Shown here piece after piece: positions 44,561 to 55,798 of a stretch of DNA of 64,000 nt (the stretch's first letter is position 1; every line of letters begins with the position of its first letter). A program made the position numbers and the translations under genes. Source of the stretch: Serendipita indica DSM 11827 (lineage: Eukaryota; Basidiomycota; Agaricomycetes; Sebacinales; Serendipitaceae). The stretch lies in assembly GCA_910890315.1 (NCBI GenBank), contig CAJVGD010000013.1:930001-994000 (forward strand). Direction: 5' to 3'. The notes beneath the pieces were generated by a model that did no database searches, had not been told where the DNA came from, and was given only the letters and a program-made list of their open reading frames with translations.

Positions 44561-45248
44561 ATTCATTCACTTGTGACTCGCCGCTGATCGTTTGCTGGTT
44601 TCTATCCCAACATGCATGTGCAGTTGCTGGCCGCTACAATGGCCGGAGGCTCCTGACAATTCGAGTTGGCTGCATTACACCGTTCAGTTGGCCGTCAGCT
44701 CGGCACTTGCAGAATAATTCTGGAAATAATGCAAACAGGTGTTTTACAAAATATACATAATTTTGTACATGGTCGCTGTGGGTCAAGGGTTGGCCCGCCG
44801 AGGAGAATTGACAGGCCTCGTGCCACCTTGGCTCGTCTGCTGGCAATAAAAGGCCGGCTTGCGCGGGCCAAACAAGCCTCCTTACAACTTGATCCCCTCC
44901 ACTCCCCGACGAGCTCTCCCGGCGTCTCCTCTCTCCTCTTTTTCTTTTTCTTTCACGCCCCTTTCTTACGACCAAGAGTCGTCGCGCACGCACGCCTCCA
45001 ACGCACATTAAAAAAAGGACCTAGTCGTCTTTTTTTCACGCCTTTTATTCTTGCCCCCGCCGTAGCGCGTGTGTGCCATCAAGACTAAACGACTCACTTT
45101 TCGTTGCTGTAGAATCAGCTTACGCTTTTTCTCTCCTACACCCGCGGTGTTCACTTGCCCCCCTTTGCCCAATCGAGTGCCAGTCACCGCCTGAATACGA
45201 CGCATCTACGAATCTCTTTCTATCGGATTTACAACAGTACAACTCAGC
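44561..45248. other. Long leader/promoter region of the CBM19-like gene
   Basis: No supported gene. Pyrimidine-rich tracts at 44890-44970 and 45020-45060, with CAATAAAA near 44845, suggest a strong promoter and a long 5'UTR for the gene starting at 45249. Confidence 0.45.
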
Positions 45249-46490
45249 ATGTTCGCCACTACAGCTGTCCGCTTTGCCCTCGTGGCCGCCGCTCTCTCCA
45301 GCCTCACTAATGCTGCCCCGCTCTTCAACTTTGGCCGCAAGGAAGCAGTGGCCATGGTCCGTCGCGCCCAAAACGGCGGCCAACTCGCCCAGGGTACAAA
45401 CTTTTACTTTACGACGCTTCATCTCGAAGACGCGTGCTCTCGTATGTCCCTCCCTTTTTCTGGTTATGGCCTTATTGACTCACCGCTTCGAACAGCCGGC
45501 CAAGTCGCTTGTGTCTCTGGAAACTATGCCACCTGCTCGGGTGAAGGCAATTGGGAAATCACGCCCTGCACTTCTGGCACCACTTGCCTCGCCACCCCGG
45601 CCTCGTCTCCCTCTGGCATCTCCATCCAGTGCACCTCGCAGGAAACCGCCCAGTCGTCGATCCAAAACGCTGGTGGTAATCCCAACACGCTCGTCGCAGA
45701 CTTCCACGTGACCGACGCACCGTTCAGCGCCGACACGGTTGCCTCTTCCTCTTCGAGCGCTCCTGCTTCGACTGCCACCGAGTCGTCCAGTGCACCAGCA
45801 GACACTGCTTCATCTACTGCTTCGCCCACGGATGCCCCAACCGAAAGTGCCTCTGCCACCGAGTCTTCCGCTTCGTCAACCTGCACTCCCGACGATGAGG
45901 AAGATGATGGCACGATCGCAGATTCTTCGACTTCGACTGCTTCTCCAACTGCCACTGAAACCGTCGACCCCTCGAGCACTTGCACCGAGGAACCAGTCGA
46001 GACGGAGACGATTACGGTCATTGTCGTCCCTGTCCCATCTTCGACTGGTGTCTACTCGACTACGACGCTCTTCCCAGAACAGCCAGAGCCCACCGTTGTC
46101 GGAACTGATGTTCCTGTTCCGACCGAGTCGAGCACAGACGTTTCTTCCTCTACTGAGTCCTCGAGCGAGTCTGTCCCCACCGAGTCTTCATCCTCTTCTG
46201 AAGAGCCTTCCTACACCGAGCCTGCCCCTACCGAATCCAGCTCCAGCTCCTCGAGCGTCCCAACTGAATCGAGCTCTAGCTCCGAAGCGCCTGCTCCCAC
46301 TGAGAGCTCTTCGTCGAGCGAGAGCGTCATGACCGTCACGACCATCTTCGTCGACCCTGGTCTCTCGATTCCTGCTCTCCCAACTGGTACTGGTGGTGCC
46401 TCGACCCCTGTTGCCATTCCCGTCGTCAGCGTCGTTGGCACCCATACCGTCCCAGCCAAGCGCATGGTCCGTGTCATCCGTAGGGCATAA
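45249..46490 (+). CDS. Secreted Ser/Thr-rich protein with CBM19-like cysteine module
   Basis: The signal peptide (FALVAAALSSLTNAAP) starts at 45249. After a 54-base intron near 45441-45495 the frame reads GQVACVSGNYATCSGEGNWE and TPCTSGTTCLATP, a Cys pattern like the CBM19 chitin-binding module found N-terminal to fungal Ser/Thr-rich wall proteins. About 250 residues of Ser/Thr/Pro/Glu repeats (PTESSSSSE type) follow, likely heavily O-glycosylated. The end is VPAKRMVRVIRRA: one dibasic site and a short basic tail instead of a GPI signal. It probably sits in the cell wall. The CBM19 call is by Cys spacing only. Confidence 0.7.
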   Translation: MFATTAVRFALVAAALSSLTNAAPLFNFGRKEAVAMVRRAQNGGQLAQGTNFYFTTLHLEDACSRMSLPFSGYGLIDSPLRTAGQVACVSGNYATCSGEGNWEITPCTSGTTCLATPASSPSGISIQCTSQETAQSSIQNAGGNPNTLVADFHVTDAPFSADTVASSSSSAPASTATESSSAPADTASSTASPTDAPTESASATESSASSTCTPDDEEDDGTIADSSTSTASPTATETVDPSSTCTEEPVETETITVIVVPVPSSTGVYSTTTLFPEQPEPTVVGTDVPVPTESSTDVSSSTESSSESVPTESSSSSEEPSYTEPAPTESSSSSSSVPTESSSSSEAPAPTESSSSSESVMTVTTIFVDPGLSIPALPTGTGGASTPVAIPVVSVVGTHTVPAKRMVRVIRRA

Positions 46491-46983
46491 ACAACCTTTC
46501 GGCTCGTGATCTCTTTATCAAGACTCGGAACGGACTATGAAGATACCAGCTTGCAAAACCTGTTGTACTACCTCCGATACCCACCATTTCTTTCTCTTTT
46601 GACGACTCGACTTGCGATAGCCGCAGTCTTATCAAGCACACGCCAAACCCCGCAAACTCTCGCCGGAGCTCTGTCACTATCCCACTCTACCCACCATTGC
46701 GGATCCTCGACGCTTTGCTTTTGTCGACGGCCCAACCCGCCTTGGTTCGACGCCTTTTTGTTACGTCCAAATGATGATCGCTAGACGCACTCAACCACGC
46801 CAACTCGCACACGATCGCTCAGATTACACTCTTGTTCATTCTTGTAGACGCTTTTGACTACATACACCTTTTTGGTTTTGTCTCCTTTTCAAAGGGCTGT
46901 ACCAATTTCTTTTTGGAAATATACTCGTTACAGACGACACAGACTTATTTTCGTGAATGGGTATCTCTCTACATTGTGTTAAA
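46491..46983. other. Convergent 3' region
   Basis: The downstream ends of two convergent genes. No coding potential was supported; a T-rich stretch at 46855-46900 may belong to the 3' signals. Confidence 0.45.
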
Positions 46984-48430
46984 CTAGTCTTCTGACGCTG
47001 CGAGGTATCCCTGTAGCAGCTCGTGAGCGTCGTTGAGAAAGAAACGAAGACAGGACTTACATCTCGTTCTCGCAGGAAATCCAGGTAGGCCAATGATACT
47101 GCGACCCAAAACGCCATTTCGACACCCAAATGTTTAATCGTCTCGACGTCGATGGACAATGTCCCGCTGGGCGTCGCACGAAGCAGAGGCGTCGTGTCTG
47201 TAAACGAAATCAACGGTGGTTTTGGTACATCTTCAGCAACTATTATCGATTGCGCAGATGGTGCGGTTGAGAGGATGGGTTTGTCTGTGGTGAAGTCGAC
47301 GGATCTGGTGAGCGGTTCGTCGGGTCTGCGAGTGCAGCAGCCACTCCCTCGCCTCTATCACTCTTCCTATCCACATCCAAACTCGTTCCACGCTTATCCT
47401 TGTTTGCTGGAATCGTAGACGGGTTGGGAGACGCTCCCGACGCGTGGGGCGTTGTTGTCTGTGGAGGAGGAGGAGAGGGCTGGACGATAAAATGGTGCGC
47501 CGTACTTCCTGTTGCTGCGTGTGAGAGATTTGCGAGTGGTGCGAGTGCGCGGTGGAGGAAGGAAGTTTGCGGTGCGTGCGAGGGTGGGTGGACGAGGTGT
47601 GGATGGTGATGCGTCCCGGCTAGTACGCCCGTTGTGGGTTGTCCTGGACGTAGTGTGTAATGTGTAACGTGCCATCTGAGTTGTGGAGATGCCCTTTGGA
47701 TGGGGTTGGAGCTCGGTGGTCTTGGTTGTGATGATGGAAGAGCAGTCGTACTATAAGACGTCTCTCGTTCGCCAATATCTTGTCCAGGTGCACTTTCGTC
47801 GTCTAGTGATATCGATACGGTGCGCTCTTGGATCTCTGTGAGCGTCGCTTCGCTATCTCCGTCCCGTGGGTAAGGAGGACGGGAGAGCGGGCTTTTCGGC
47901 GTCGCATTCGCGGGCGGTAGTGAAGTTTGTGATGAAGTAGATGTTCGGGAGGGCGGATAAGAGTGGTCCGACGAGAATCGGTTGGCGACGGGGGGTGGAA
48001 CGGACGCTGGATCAATAGTTTGGCATCCAAACATCAAAATAGGCTCTCCAGTGGATGAAGGAGGTGGAAGGAGAGAGATACATGCGCCTGGTGGAAAGGC
48101 AGGAGATCGTAATCGAAGATACCATCCACGCCGTCTCGGTTGATGAATCGTCCACTTGATTGCATTGGTCTTCGAGTCCTGAAAACAATATGAGAAGAGA
48201 ATATAGATCTACTCGTACGCACTATAACGCTATCGACAATCTCGTGGTCGGTCACATCTCGAGCCTGATATCGTTCGTTACTATGATCCTAAATAGACGA
48301 AGGCGACCACCTTGTACCATACGCTGCCATTCTCATCTTCAACTGTGATCTGAAGCGATTGGTTCAGAATGTCAGAGCTAACGGAGATAAGTACGAGACG
48401 ATTTTCCTCTGTGGGAATCTACCTCTTGAT
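46984..48430 (-). CDS. Conserved hypothetical protein with C-terminal hydrophobic segment (start unresolved)
   Basis: Minus strand. Short exons near 48430-48050 read LISVSSDILNQSLQITVEDE, WYK, ARDVTDHEIVDS, then KTNAIKWTIHQPRRRGWYLR. A long Pro/Ser/His-rich, probably disordered exon runs to about 47340. A frame change near 47330 needs a short intron that I could not place. The C-terminal part is TDTTPLLRATPSGTLSIDVE, then HLGVEMAFWVAVSLAYLDFL; an intron joins RERD to GYLAASED, ending at 46984. The hydrophobic segment may be a membrane helix or the core of a small domain. The whole looks like a conserved agaricomycete protein of unknown function. The first exon and ATG lie upstream, perhaps near 48500. 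Confidence 0.6.
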
Positions 48431-48935
48431 GAAATAGTGCCTAACTGACGTTGATTGCTCCGTTTGCGCTGGCTTGCTGTGGGTGGGTAACATGGTCGGG
48501 TTCAAGATGCTCCCCGTCTTATTCGCAGGGGAAAGCGATTAAAAACGACTATGGCAGATGTATAAGCTTCCCAGGCAATTCTCTTGACAGTCTCGCCATA
48601 CCATCACGTCAATTTCGAGCCTCTACTCGTTGGTACGACCCAAAGACGCCGCATTTTGCATTTTCGACACACATATTTTTGAGGATTTGAACACGAGTTC
48701 AGTGCATCAAATGCACTGGTATAATTGAGCGGTTACGCGCTGCTCTCAGAGAGTATACACAATACACACTGAGCCGTCTAGGAAGAGCAGAGAGAATTAG
48801 CTGTCCCAATATCCTTTGATTCGAAAGTGGCACTACAAGATCCGGTTCGGTCGATGCTCCGGTTATATCATGCTTACAGGCCGGAGCCGTTCATGTGCAA
48901 CTTGGAAGCCTCCACGTCGGCGTCGTACGCTATAA

Positions 48936-50960
48936 ATGAAAGTAGAAGAAGGATTTCAGCAGGTCGAGACCAGAAGACTTATGTATCACCGCTATTGACG
49001 CCCTCTTCAGCCACTTCCGGCTACAACAAATGGGTTCACCGACGATATTCTACTGCCCAGTCTGCTGAAGCGTCTCATACCAAATGAGTACGTCCCGTAG
49101 CACACAACATTGTCTGTAACTTATCACTTCTTCCAGGGTATTGGAGCCGATAACTCGGGATCTCCAGCGACTTGGGGACGATCTCAATGGGCGTGAGTAT
49201 GCTATATAAAGACAATACGCGAGTATTGATGTCGAACTATGCAAGCAATTCGAGCCTATGGGCAGCTAGCCGACGCTCCTCCAACGCTCACACAATACTC
49301 GGAATGGGGAAGACGAGTGGATACACTTTACACCTCTGAAGGATGGCGCAAGCTCAAAGGAGTTGCAGCAAAGGAAGGGTTGGTCGGCATCAGCTACGAA
49401 CGTCTCTACGGCCAGTGGAGTCGCATCTACGCGTTTGCCAAGACGCTACTCTTTGTAGCAGAAGGAAGAGTAGTAGGATGTCCTATTAGCATGACAGACG
49501 GATGCGCTCGCGTACTCGAGCTGCACGGGACCCCCGAAATGAAAGAAGACATCCTCTCTCGACTGGTCACCCGACATACCAAATGGGCGTTCACTGCTGG
49601 TCAATTCATGACCGAACGGCCTGGTGGTTCAGATATCTCGCAAACGGAGACGACTGCCACACCCGTAAATGCCAATGGTCCGGCCAAGACAGGAGATGCG
49701 TACCTACTCAACGGCTTCAAGTGGTTCTCCAGCGCAACTGACTCAGAGGTAGCACTCGCTCTTGCACGAACAGGCGATCCATCTCTTGGTTCTCGGTCCC
49801 TCTCCCTTTTCCTTTTACCCCTTCGCCTGCCCTTGCCTTCGCCAGCAACACCATCCCTTACCGGAATCAATCCTCGTACAGACTCCACCGTTGATGAGAA
49901 TCAGCGAGAGAACAACGGGATCCTCATTCATCGTCTGAAAAACAAGATTGGCACCCATTCACTTCCCACCGCTGAACTCTCTCTCGACAATTCTGTCGCC
50001 TATCTGATTGGGCCACTCAATGGAGGTGTCAAGGCAATCTCTACTGTCCTACAACTCACCCGCGTTCACTCTGCTTTCCACTCGATTGGCTCCCTTGCCA
50101 AATGCTTCAGCATAGCTCGCAGCTTTGCGCACGTGAGAAAGATTGATGGTGGAATGCGAACACTAGATAACACACCGCTCCACGTTGACAATCTCGCCAG
50201 AGTAGCGGTGACCTATCGGGCACTCCTCTCGTTCGCCATGGGCGTGGTCCATTTACTTGGTCAGACAGAAACCTTATACGAGAGATCCCCCAATTACACA
50301 TCTGTTCAGGCGCGCTTTCGCCTATTAAATCCGGTGCTCAAGGCATTTGCCGCTTTTCATTGCGTGCCTGCGATGGAAGAATGTATGGCAGCACTAGGCG
50401 GACAGGGATATATGGAGGAAACAGGGATTGGGCGCTTCATACGAGATGCGCTTGTCGAGAAGATCTGGGAAGGAACCGAGAACGTTCTGGCTCTCGATCT
50501 TATCCGCGCTTCCGGCCGGGGAAGGAAGGATGATTCCACACTCCAATACTGGGTCCAATGGTCGGAGCGACTCCTCCAGGCGTCTCAAAAGCATAGCTGG
50601 TCAGACGACACTCGACGAGCTCTCGAGATGCTCGTGACTGTGGTCCAGCAAATACCGAGCATATTCATAGAGACCTCGACAAATGAGCTTCTTCCACGTC
50701 GTACGCTGCTCTTGTTTGGCCATGTGACAGCCGGATTCTACCTACTCGAGCATGCGATGTGGGCAGAGGAGAGCAACGAAGTTGAGGCAGGAATGCATGC
50801 TGATGCATTTACGCGGTGGATTCTCGAAGGAGGTGTCGCTGGGACGAACCTACAAGGTTATCTCCAGAGTCTTGGGGCGTGTAGTGCTCCAGTGGAGAAA
50901 AGGGTCCGACAGGATTCACGACTCGTCTTTGGAACATCTTTCACGAAGACGAAACTGTAA
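48936..50960 (+). CDS. Acyl-CoA dehydrogenase, AidB/ACAD11-like
   Basis: Four exons: 48936-48962 (MKVEEGFQQ), 49011-49087, 49137-49192 and 49246-50960. Joined, the N-terminus reads DDILLPSLLKRLIPNEVLEP and GPIRAYGQLADAPPTLTQY, matching the AidB-type family. The FAD/substrate region is TERPGGSDISQTET and WFSSATDSEVALALARTG; the helical domain has KIGTHSLPTAELSLDN, LGGQGYMEETGIGRFIRDA and EKIWEGTENVLALDLIRASG. The total is about 620 residues, close to the usual length. These flavoenzymes oxidise unusual or branched acyl-CoAs. The tail GTSFTKTKL ends in TKL, not a clear PTS1, so peroxisomal import is uncertain. Confidence 0.9.
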
Positions 50961-51055
50961 TTTCTTGCATCTTATCTATTGTGGAACAGGATGTGTGCAT
51001 ACGGATGTGCCATGAATTTTGAGTATACTCCAACGTTGAACTCGACCACGACCAG

Positions 51056-51901
51056 CATGAAGTCACAGCCCCTCTCGCTCGAGTCTCTTGTAGACTTTCA
51101 TCAGCCATCCTTTTATTATTCTCTTGGGATGATCTTTTTCAACCCACTTTTCTGGAATATCGTCGCCCAGAACGGTTCGTATCGACCACGTTGAACGCAT
51201 CCGACGCGTCGGCTCTTGCTGACGTTTTTCTTTCCTTATCAATCATAGAATATCACCACAAGCTCATCTCAAAGCGCGTCAAAAACCCGCGTATCGGATG
51301 TTATCTACTGGCCGCGACAATTTTTTCGTTGGGCATTATTCGTGATGCCTTGTATGTCATCATAATCAAAGGCTTCTCTTTTGCACGACTCATTTATTAT
51401 CTAGGTATACCAAGGCGCTGAAGGATCAGCCTGCGATGGATCTCCTTCCTGCTCCTTTTGACATTGTGGTTCCGGCCTTCCTTGCTGTATTTGGCCAAAT
51501 TTTGGTTATTTCTAGCACGTGGCAACTGGGTATCACTGGGACATTCCTCGGAGATTACTTTGGTATCCTGATGGACGAGGTAATTTATTTCGCTCATTGT
51601 TTTGGCGGTAACTCAACTTTCCTTTTAGAAAGTCGAGTCTTTCCCATTCAATTATTTCAACGACCCCATGTACGTTGGATCCACGCTCACCTTTGCTGCT
51701 GGGGCACTCTGGCACAAGCGACCGGCAGGACTCTTCTTGACGACCATTGTCTGGATCGTATATACTATTGCTCTCCGATACGAGAGGTGTGTTTCTACTT
51801 CTGCTCTTGCTGTCTCTAACTCTATCGACAGTCCTTTCACGACCGAAATCTATGCCAAGCGTGAACGTGAGCGTGCTCTCAAGGCCCAAAAGGCGAAATA
51901 G
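51056..51901 (+). CDS. OPI3: Phospholipid methyltransferase (phosphatidyl-N-methylethanolamine N-methyltransferase)
   Basis: Five exons with introns near 51176-51248, 51351-51404, 51580-51629 and 51788-51831. Joined reading: LVDFHQPSFYYSLGMIFFNP, YHHKLISKR, LLAATIFSLGIIRDALY, TWQLGITGTFLGDYFGILMD, PFNYFNDPMYVGSTLTFAAG and IVWIVYTIALRYESPFTTEI, ending KRERERALKAQKAK. These are the four membrane helices and the SAM-binding GITGTFLGDYFGI/NDPMYxGS motifs of Opi3/PEMT, at the usual ~200 residues. It methylates phosphatidylethanolamine derivatives to phosphatidylcholine in the ER. The Lys-rich end fits ER retention. Confidence 0.92.
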
Positions 51902-52226
51902 ATGAAGCGCTTGCGCTCACTCTATCGCGGAATAGTTCAGCCTGCGACAAACACGTCGCGAATGCAGCTTCAACGTAGCGGAAGCCCGAAACCCATAGAC
52001 AATTCAACTTGCATACTATCCTCATTTGTGTTTGCTCATCCTTATGCATATTCTCACATTGTGGAATCCATATTCATCTAAAGCTAGTGTTGCCCTTGAA
52101 CTCTGGCATGATGTCCATGTGACTAGATAGAGCACTTGTTCACAATCTTGGCGTTCTGATGAACATGACCGTTTGAGAATAGATGGTAACCCAGGTGGTG
52201 AGTCACCGAGTTCATATTTGTCCTCG

Positions 52227-53468
52227 ATGTCGATCGCGCTTCCCGACGAGATACTGCTTTTGATCTTCAAAGATCCGAAAATTGGAATATCAGAGTATTT
52301 AAGTCTCTGTTCTTCATCAAAGAGGCTTCGCCGGATCGTGTATCCACTCCTCTACCAACGAGTTGAGCTCGTAGACAATGAATGTCACCTCTTTCTTCGC
52401 TCTATCGTCAATAATCCTTCCTTGGGGCTCATGGTCACATATATCTTCTTGGCGTGGGATACCTATCATCAGGGAAAGCCAGTCGACTCTGAAGCTCTGC
52501 CACGGTTCATCGAGGTTGCTTCAAATCGATTGCCAGCGGCGATCAGAGAAATAGCTATAGCAGAGCTATCTACAGGCTCAGAAAGTGCCGAAGCTCTACT
52601 CTTGCTCACCCTTCTTCCTCGACTTGACGAACTTAACCTCTTTCCTTCGGCGCGCGAGAGACCACCATTCATAGATACGCACCTATTCACCATTATTAAA
52701 GAGGGAGTCATGCCAACCTCGTTGTCCACCGTCTACTACTCGCAGGATGTCACCAAACCCCCCTTCGATTTGGCCAATCTCTGTGCATTCTTCTTCCAGC
52801 CTTCCGTCAAGTCTATAAGGGCCAACCTTGAGACAGGAAAAGCCGTTGAAGGGGACTCAGAGCCTCAGATATCTTCAATTACAGACCCTCGCTTTCATGA
52901 AGTGCAAAAGTTTTACGGAAAGTCTTCCGTGGAAACTATTGACTTGTTGGAATGCTCATTACTGGGAGCTGAAATCGAGGTCTTGCTACGCTTACCAAAG
53001 GCGTTAAAATCTCTCAGATACGACATGGCGTTCCCCATGGTCTCAGCGACCAGATTCGGCAGCGCCATCGCCCACTTATCTACAAGTCTTGAGGAACTAT
53101 ATATTTCAAACTTTTCATTTGAGGACGACATCGAACTCCAGGGAACAATTGGTTCACTAAAGGCATTTGCGCGGCTACGAGTACTTAGAATTCCCGTAGA
53201 TTTTCTTGTCGGAAGTGGTGTGAACGACTCTTTTGAGATGCACACTCTACTTCCTAATCGCTTAGAGCATTTCATGCTCGACGCGCATGCAAGCTCGGGC
53301 GAATGGATGGGTAATGTCTATTCCTTGCTCATAGCAGTGTGGGCAGACCCCTCCAGTCTCCCATTACTCAAGAAAATAACAATCTGTGTCGCGTGGATAC
53401 CAGATGACAAAAAATGGGAAGCTCTACTGGAATTAGCAGTGAAGGTAAGGGTTTCCTTAGTCAAGTAA
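52227..53468 (+). CDS. F-box-like leucine-rich protein, paralog B
   Basis: Single exon; the frame opens at 52173 but MSIALPDEILLLIFKD at 52227 matches the paralog's start. F-box-like N-terminus (DEILLLIF, then SKRLRRIVYPLLYQRVEL). The body has LLLLTLLPRLDELNLFPSA, LCAFFFQPSVKSI, FYGKSSVETIDLLECSLLG, LPKALKSLRYDM and LKAFARLRVLRIPVDFLVG, all matching the minus-strand gene at 32297-33574 in order. The two copies are diverged across the full length, so the duplication is old. Role inferred as SCF adaptor or LRR-type binder. Confidence 0.72.
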   Translation: MSIALPDEILLLIFKDPKIGISEYLSLCSSSKRLRRIVYPLLYQRVELVDNECHLFLRSIVNNPSLGLMVTYIFLAWDTYHQGKPVDSEALPRFIEVASNRLPAAIREIAIAELSTGSESAEALLLLTLLPRLDELNLFPSARERPPFIDTHLFTIIKEGVMPTSLSTVYYSQDVTKPPFDLANLCAFFFQPSVKSIRANLETGKAVEGDSEPQISSITDPRFHEVQKFYGKSSVETIDLLECSLLGAEIEVLLRLPKALKSLRYDMAFPMVSATRFGSAIAHLSTSLEELYISNFSFEDDIELQGTIGSLKAFARLRVLRIPVDFLVGSGVNDSFEMHTLLPNRLEHFMLDAHASSGEWMGNVYSLLIAVWADPSSLPLLKKITICVAWIPDDKKWEALLELAVKVRVSLVK

Positions 53469-53678
53469 ATTTCAATCCGAAATATTTGTATTCTACGTCC
53501 CCCAAAATACCATTTCTCTTGATCCCTCCTATATAGCCAGACTTTGTTGGCCTGGGCTTATTCGCCGAGTCAGAAATGCGACGAGTATGGCAAAATAAAT
53601 CTGGAGTCATTTTGATTCTACAAACGAGGTGTTGAAGCTAACCAAATCCGAATCAATTTGAGCAAGTCTTGAATTCCA

Positions 53679-55560
53679 CTACGCCAAGGGGTCTGAAGAG
53701 GTGGCAATTCTAAGGGTTTGTTTCACCGTGACGAGCTCTTCGCAGGTATCCTCTCCCGAACATTCATGATTCTTTGAATGAGAAAAGTCGATAATTGTCA
53801 AAGATTCACCTCGTTTGACGACATTTCGAGGCTCCAAGTCTTCATGAACGATCCCAGCTCGATGAATAACGCAAAGAACCCGGTAGAGATACTCCTTGAA
53901 TGCGTCTCAGTCAATGGTTATAGATGACGAAAGAGGCGCACCTTTGATCAGAAGTGAGCCCATCAAAGTCAGGTAGCTGTTCTCCCTCGTCGTCTAATAC
54001 GAGTACTAAATCATCTGCGGAGCGAAACATTCCACGACAGGTCGCCACACCTACGATACCGGCTAATTCAAGGATACGATATTGATGAAATTCGCTGTCG
54101 ATCATTTCTCTTGAAATTTCGGTCCGTTAGGCCAGTTTGAATACATGGAGGCCATTGAAGCGATAAAATTGACCGCTTCCACCACACAGAGGTCTTCCAG
54201 TGACCTGCAGGAGAAAAGGAAGTCTTGTATCGGGAGCCTTCGAGGCCAAATCAACTACACGAGACATCGGGACCATGTAGGACCCTTCGGTGTACACTAG
54301 AATGCCATCAGACTGTCCGAGTTAGAAGGTACCCCAAACAATGACGAGTGAACACGCACGCTCTCGAGTGACGATGAGATTGGTCGAAGGTTCCCCCCGG
54401 GTGGCGCTTCGCATGACAATTCACCATCCATAGGCGCTGTCAGCATCTTTGCGAGCGAGTTACCTGCGCTGGATTCGACGGGTACCACCATATAAAGTAC
54501 AGTACTCCAAATGGGCAGGGTGCGGTCGTATAATGGAATCATTGGGGAATAGTGTAGGAATGGTCGTAAATGCTTCTTGCAATCGATACGGTACGAAATG
54601 TGAACGATCATGTAAACGCCTCCGGCAAAGATAACGGCCCAGGATGGCTTGACATCACAATCCATGGCATGCCACGCTAGCTAGCTCGAGTTAGCACAAC
54701 TATACGTCACGAGTGGCTAACGTACCTTAGCAAGAACAGCATGCTCATTCAACCATTTCACTTGATCTTTGGAGAAAGTGATAGACTGAGAAGATATCAT
54801 TGTTTGCATGTGCTTTTCGCCGGCGCTCGGGCTCTTGGTCTCCCACAGGATGAGGGGCTCGCCGTGCCCAGTCGAAAACCTGATAGGAACCGAGTCCCCA
54901 AATAGACCTTGACAGAGGGCGTCAACCGCTAGACGGATGTACACAATCATTCCATTCAGATCGCTCTCTTTCATGAAAGGATCGTCTTGCTGTAAAACTG
55001 AATGGACTGATTCTTCAGCTCGTTCAGAAATTTTCGATTGTTGACGGCCGGATTGGCTAACGATTTGTTCGAGTTCCATTCTCATCATTCTGGGTAACTC
55101 AGTGCAAAGCTCGGCGCTCGCGGGCAGTGAATCTGGTTTGTGTAACATCGGTTGAAAAATCACCGTTTGGTTTCTTTGATCGAGTCCAACCATAACATCC
55201 GGTGGCTGCGCAATAGAGAGGACCTTGGAGAGATCTGGAAAGAGATAGTCCTGCCAGGTAGGGGTCAAGACTTAAAACAAGTCAGCTATCATCACTTGCA
55301 AGGCTTACCCTTACCTTCGATTGCCAGCCAAGCATATGCATTGTGTTGGTCTACGGTTTGGAGTAAAGGAACAATGTGAAAATAGGATACCGCTCGCTGA
55401 TAGCCTTCTTCAGTCCTCATATCTCGGGGCCAGTAGGCGTTCCCTGGGTTTGCTTCTCGTAGCGTTGCCAGAAATTTTCCGACCGTCTCATCTGTGACTA
55501 CAACTACAGTAGATCCCCAGTCATATTTCATGTCCGCTTTCATGCGCCTTGATATTCTAC
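53679..55560 (-). pseudogene. Protein-kinase-like gene, decayed tandem copy A
   Basis: Minus strand, same exon plan as the next gene (offset about 2.25 kb). Exons show YDWGSTVVV, TPTWQDYLFPDLSKVLSI, GEPLILWETKSPSAGEKH, WAVIFAGGVYMIVHISYRID, the Gly loop CGGSGQFYR, FKLA, RSADDLVLVLDDEGEQLPDF and the catalytic loop VHEDLEPRNVVKRGESL followed by IIDFSHS. Against copy B there is a frame change around 54300-54330, an in-frame TAA right after FKLA (near 54147), and a splice site near 53905 that no longer joins in frame. HGD of copy B is HED here. It is a recently inactivated host duplicate, unless the sequence has errors. Confidence 0.68.
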
Positions 55561-55798
55561 TGTCTTCCTCGAGGGGGAACCGCGTCGGGCGTCGGGAACG
55601 TCATGGGGTCCAAGGTGAAAACGCTTGTTGGATTGACCACAGAGACAGGTCATCCTGTTTTAGTGGCAGGCTGCCACTATTCCTTCCATTAAACAATGTC
55701 TCCAGGTATACTAAGGAAATATTCGGTCCACTTACTCCACACAAGAATTGGGTTTCCTCATCGGACAAAGTGTGGCAAATGTTTTTGAGTTATTCAAA

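Noticed and set aside
44812-44827. Near-match to the leader word (AGGCCTCGTGCC) upstream of the CBM19-like gene
   Set aside because: It lies before the likely promoter rather than in a leader exon, has a central mismatch and no donor behind it.
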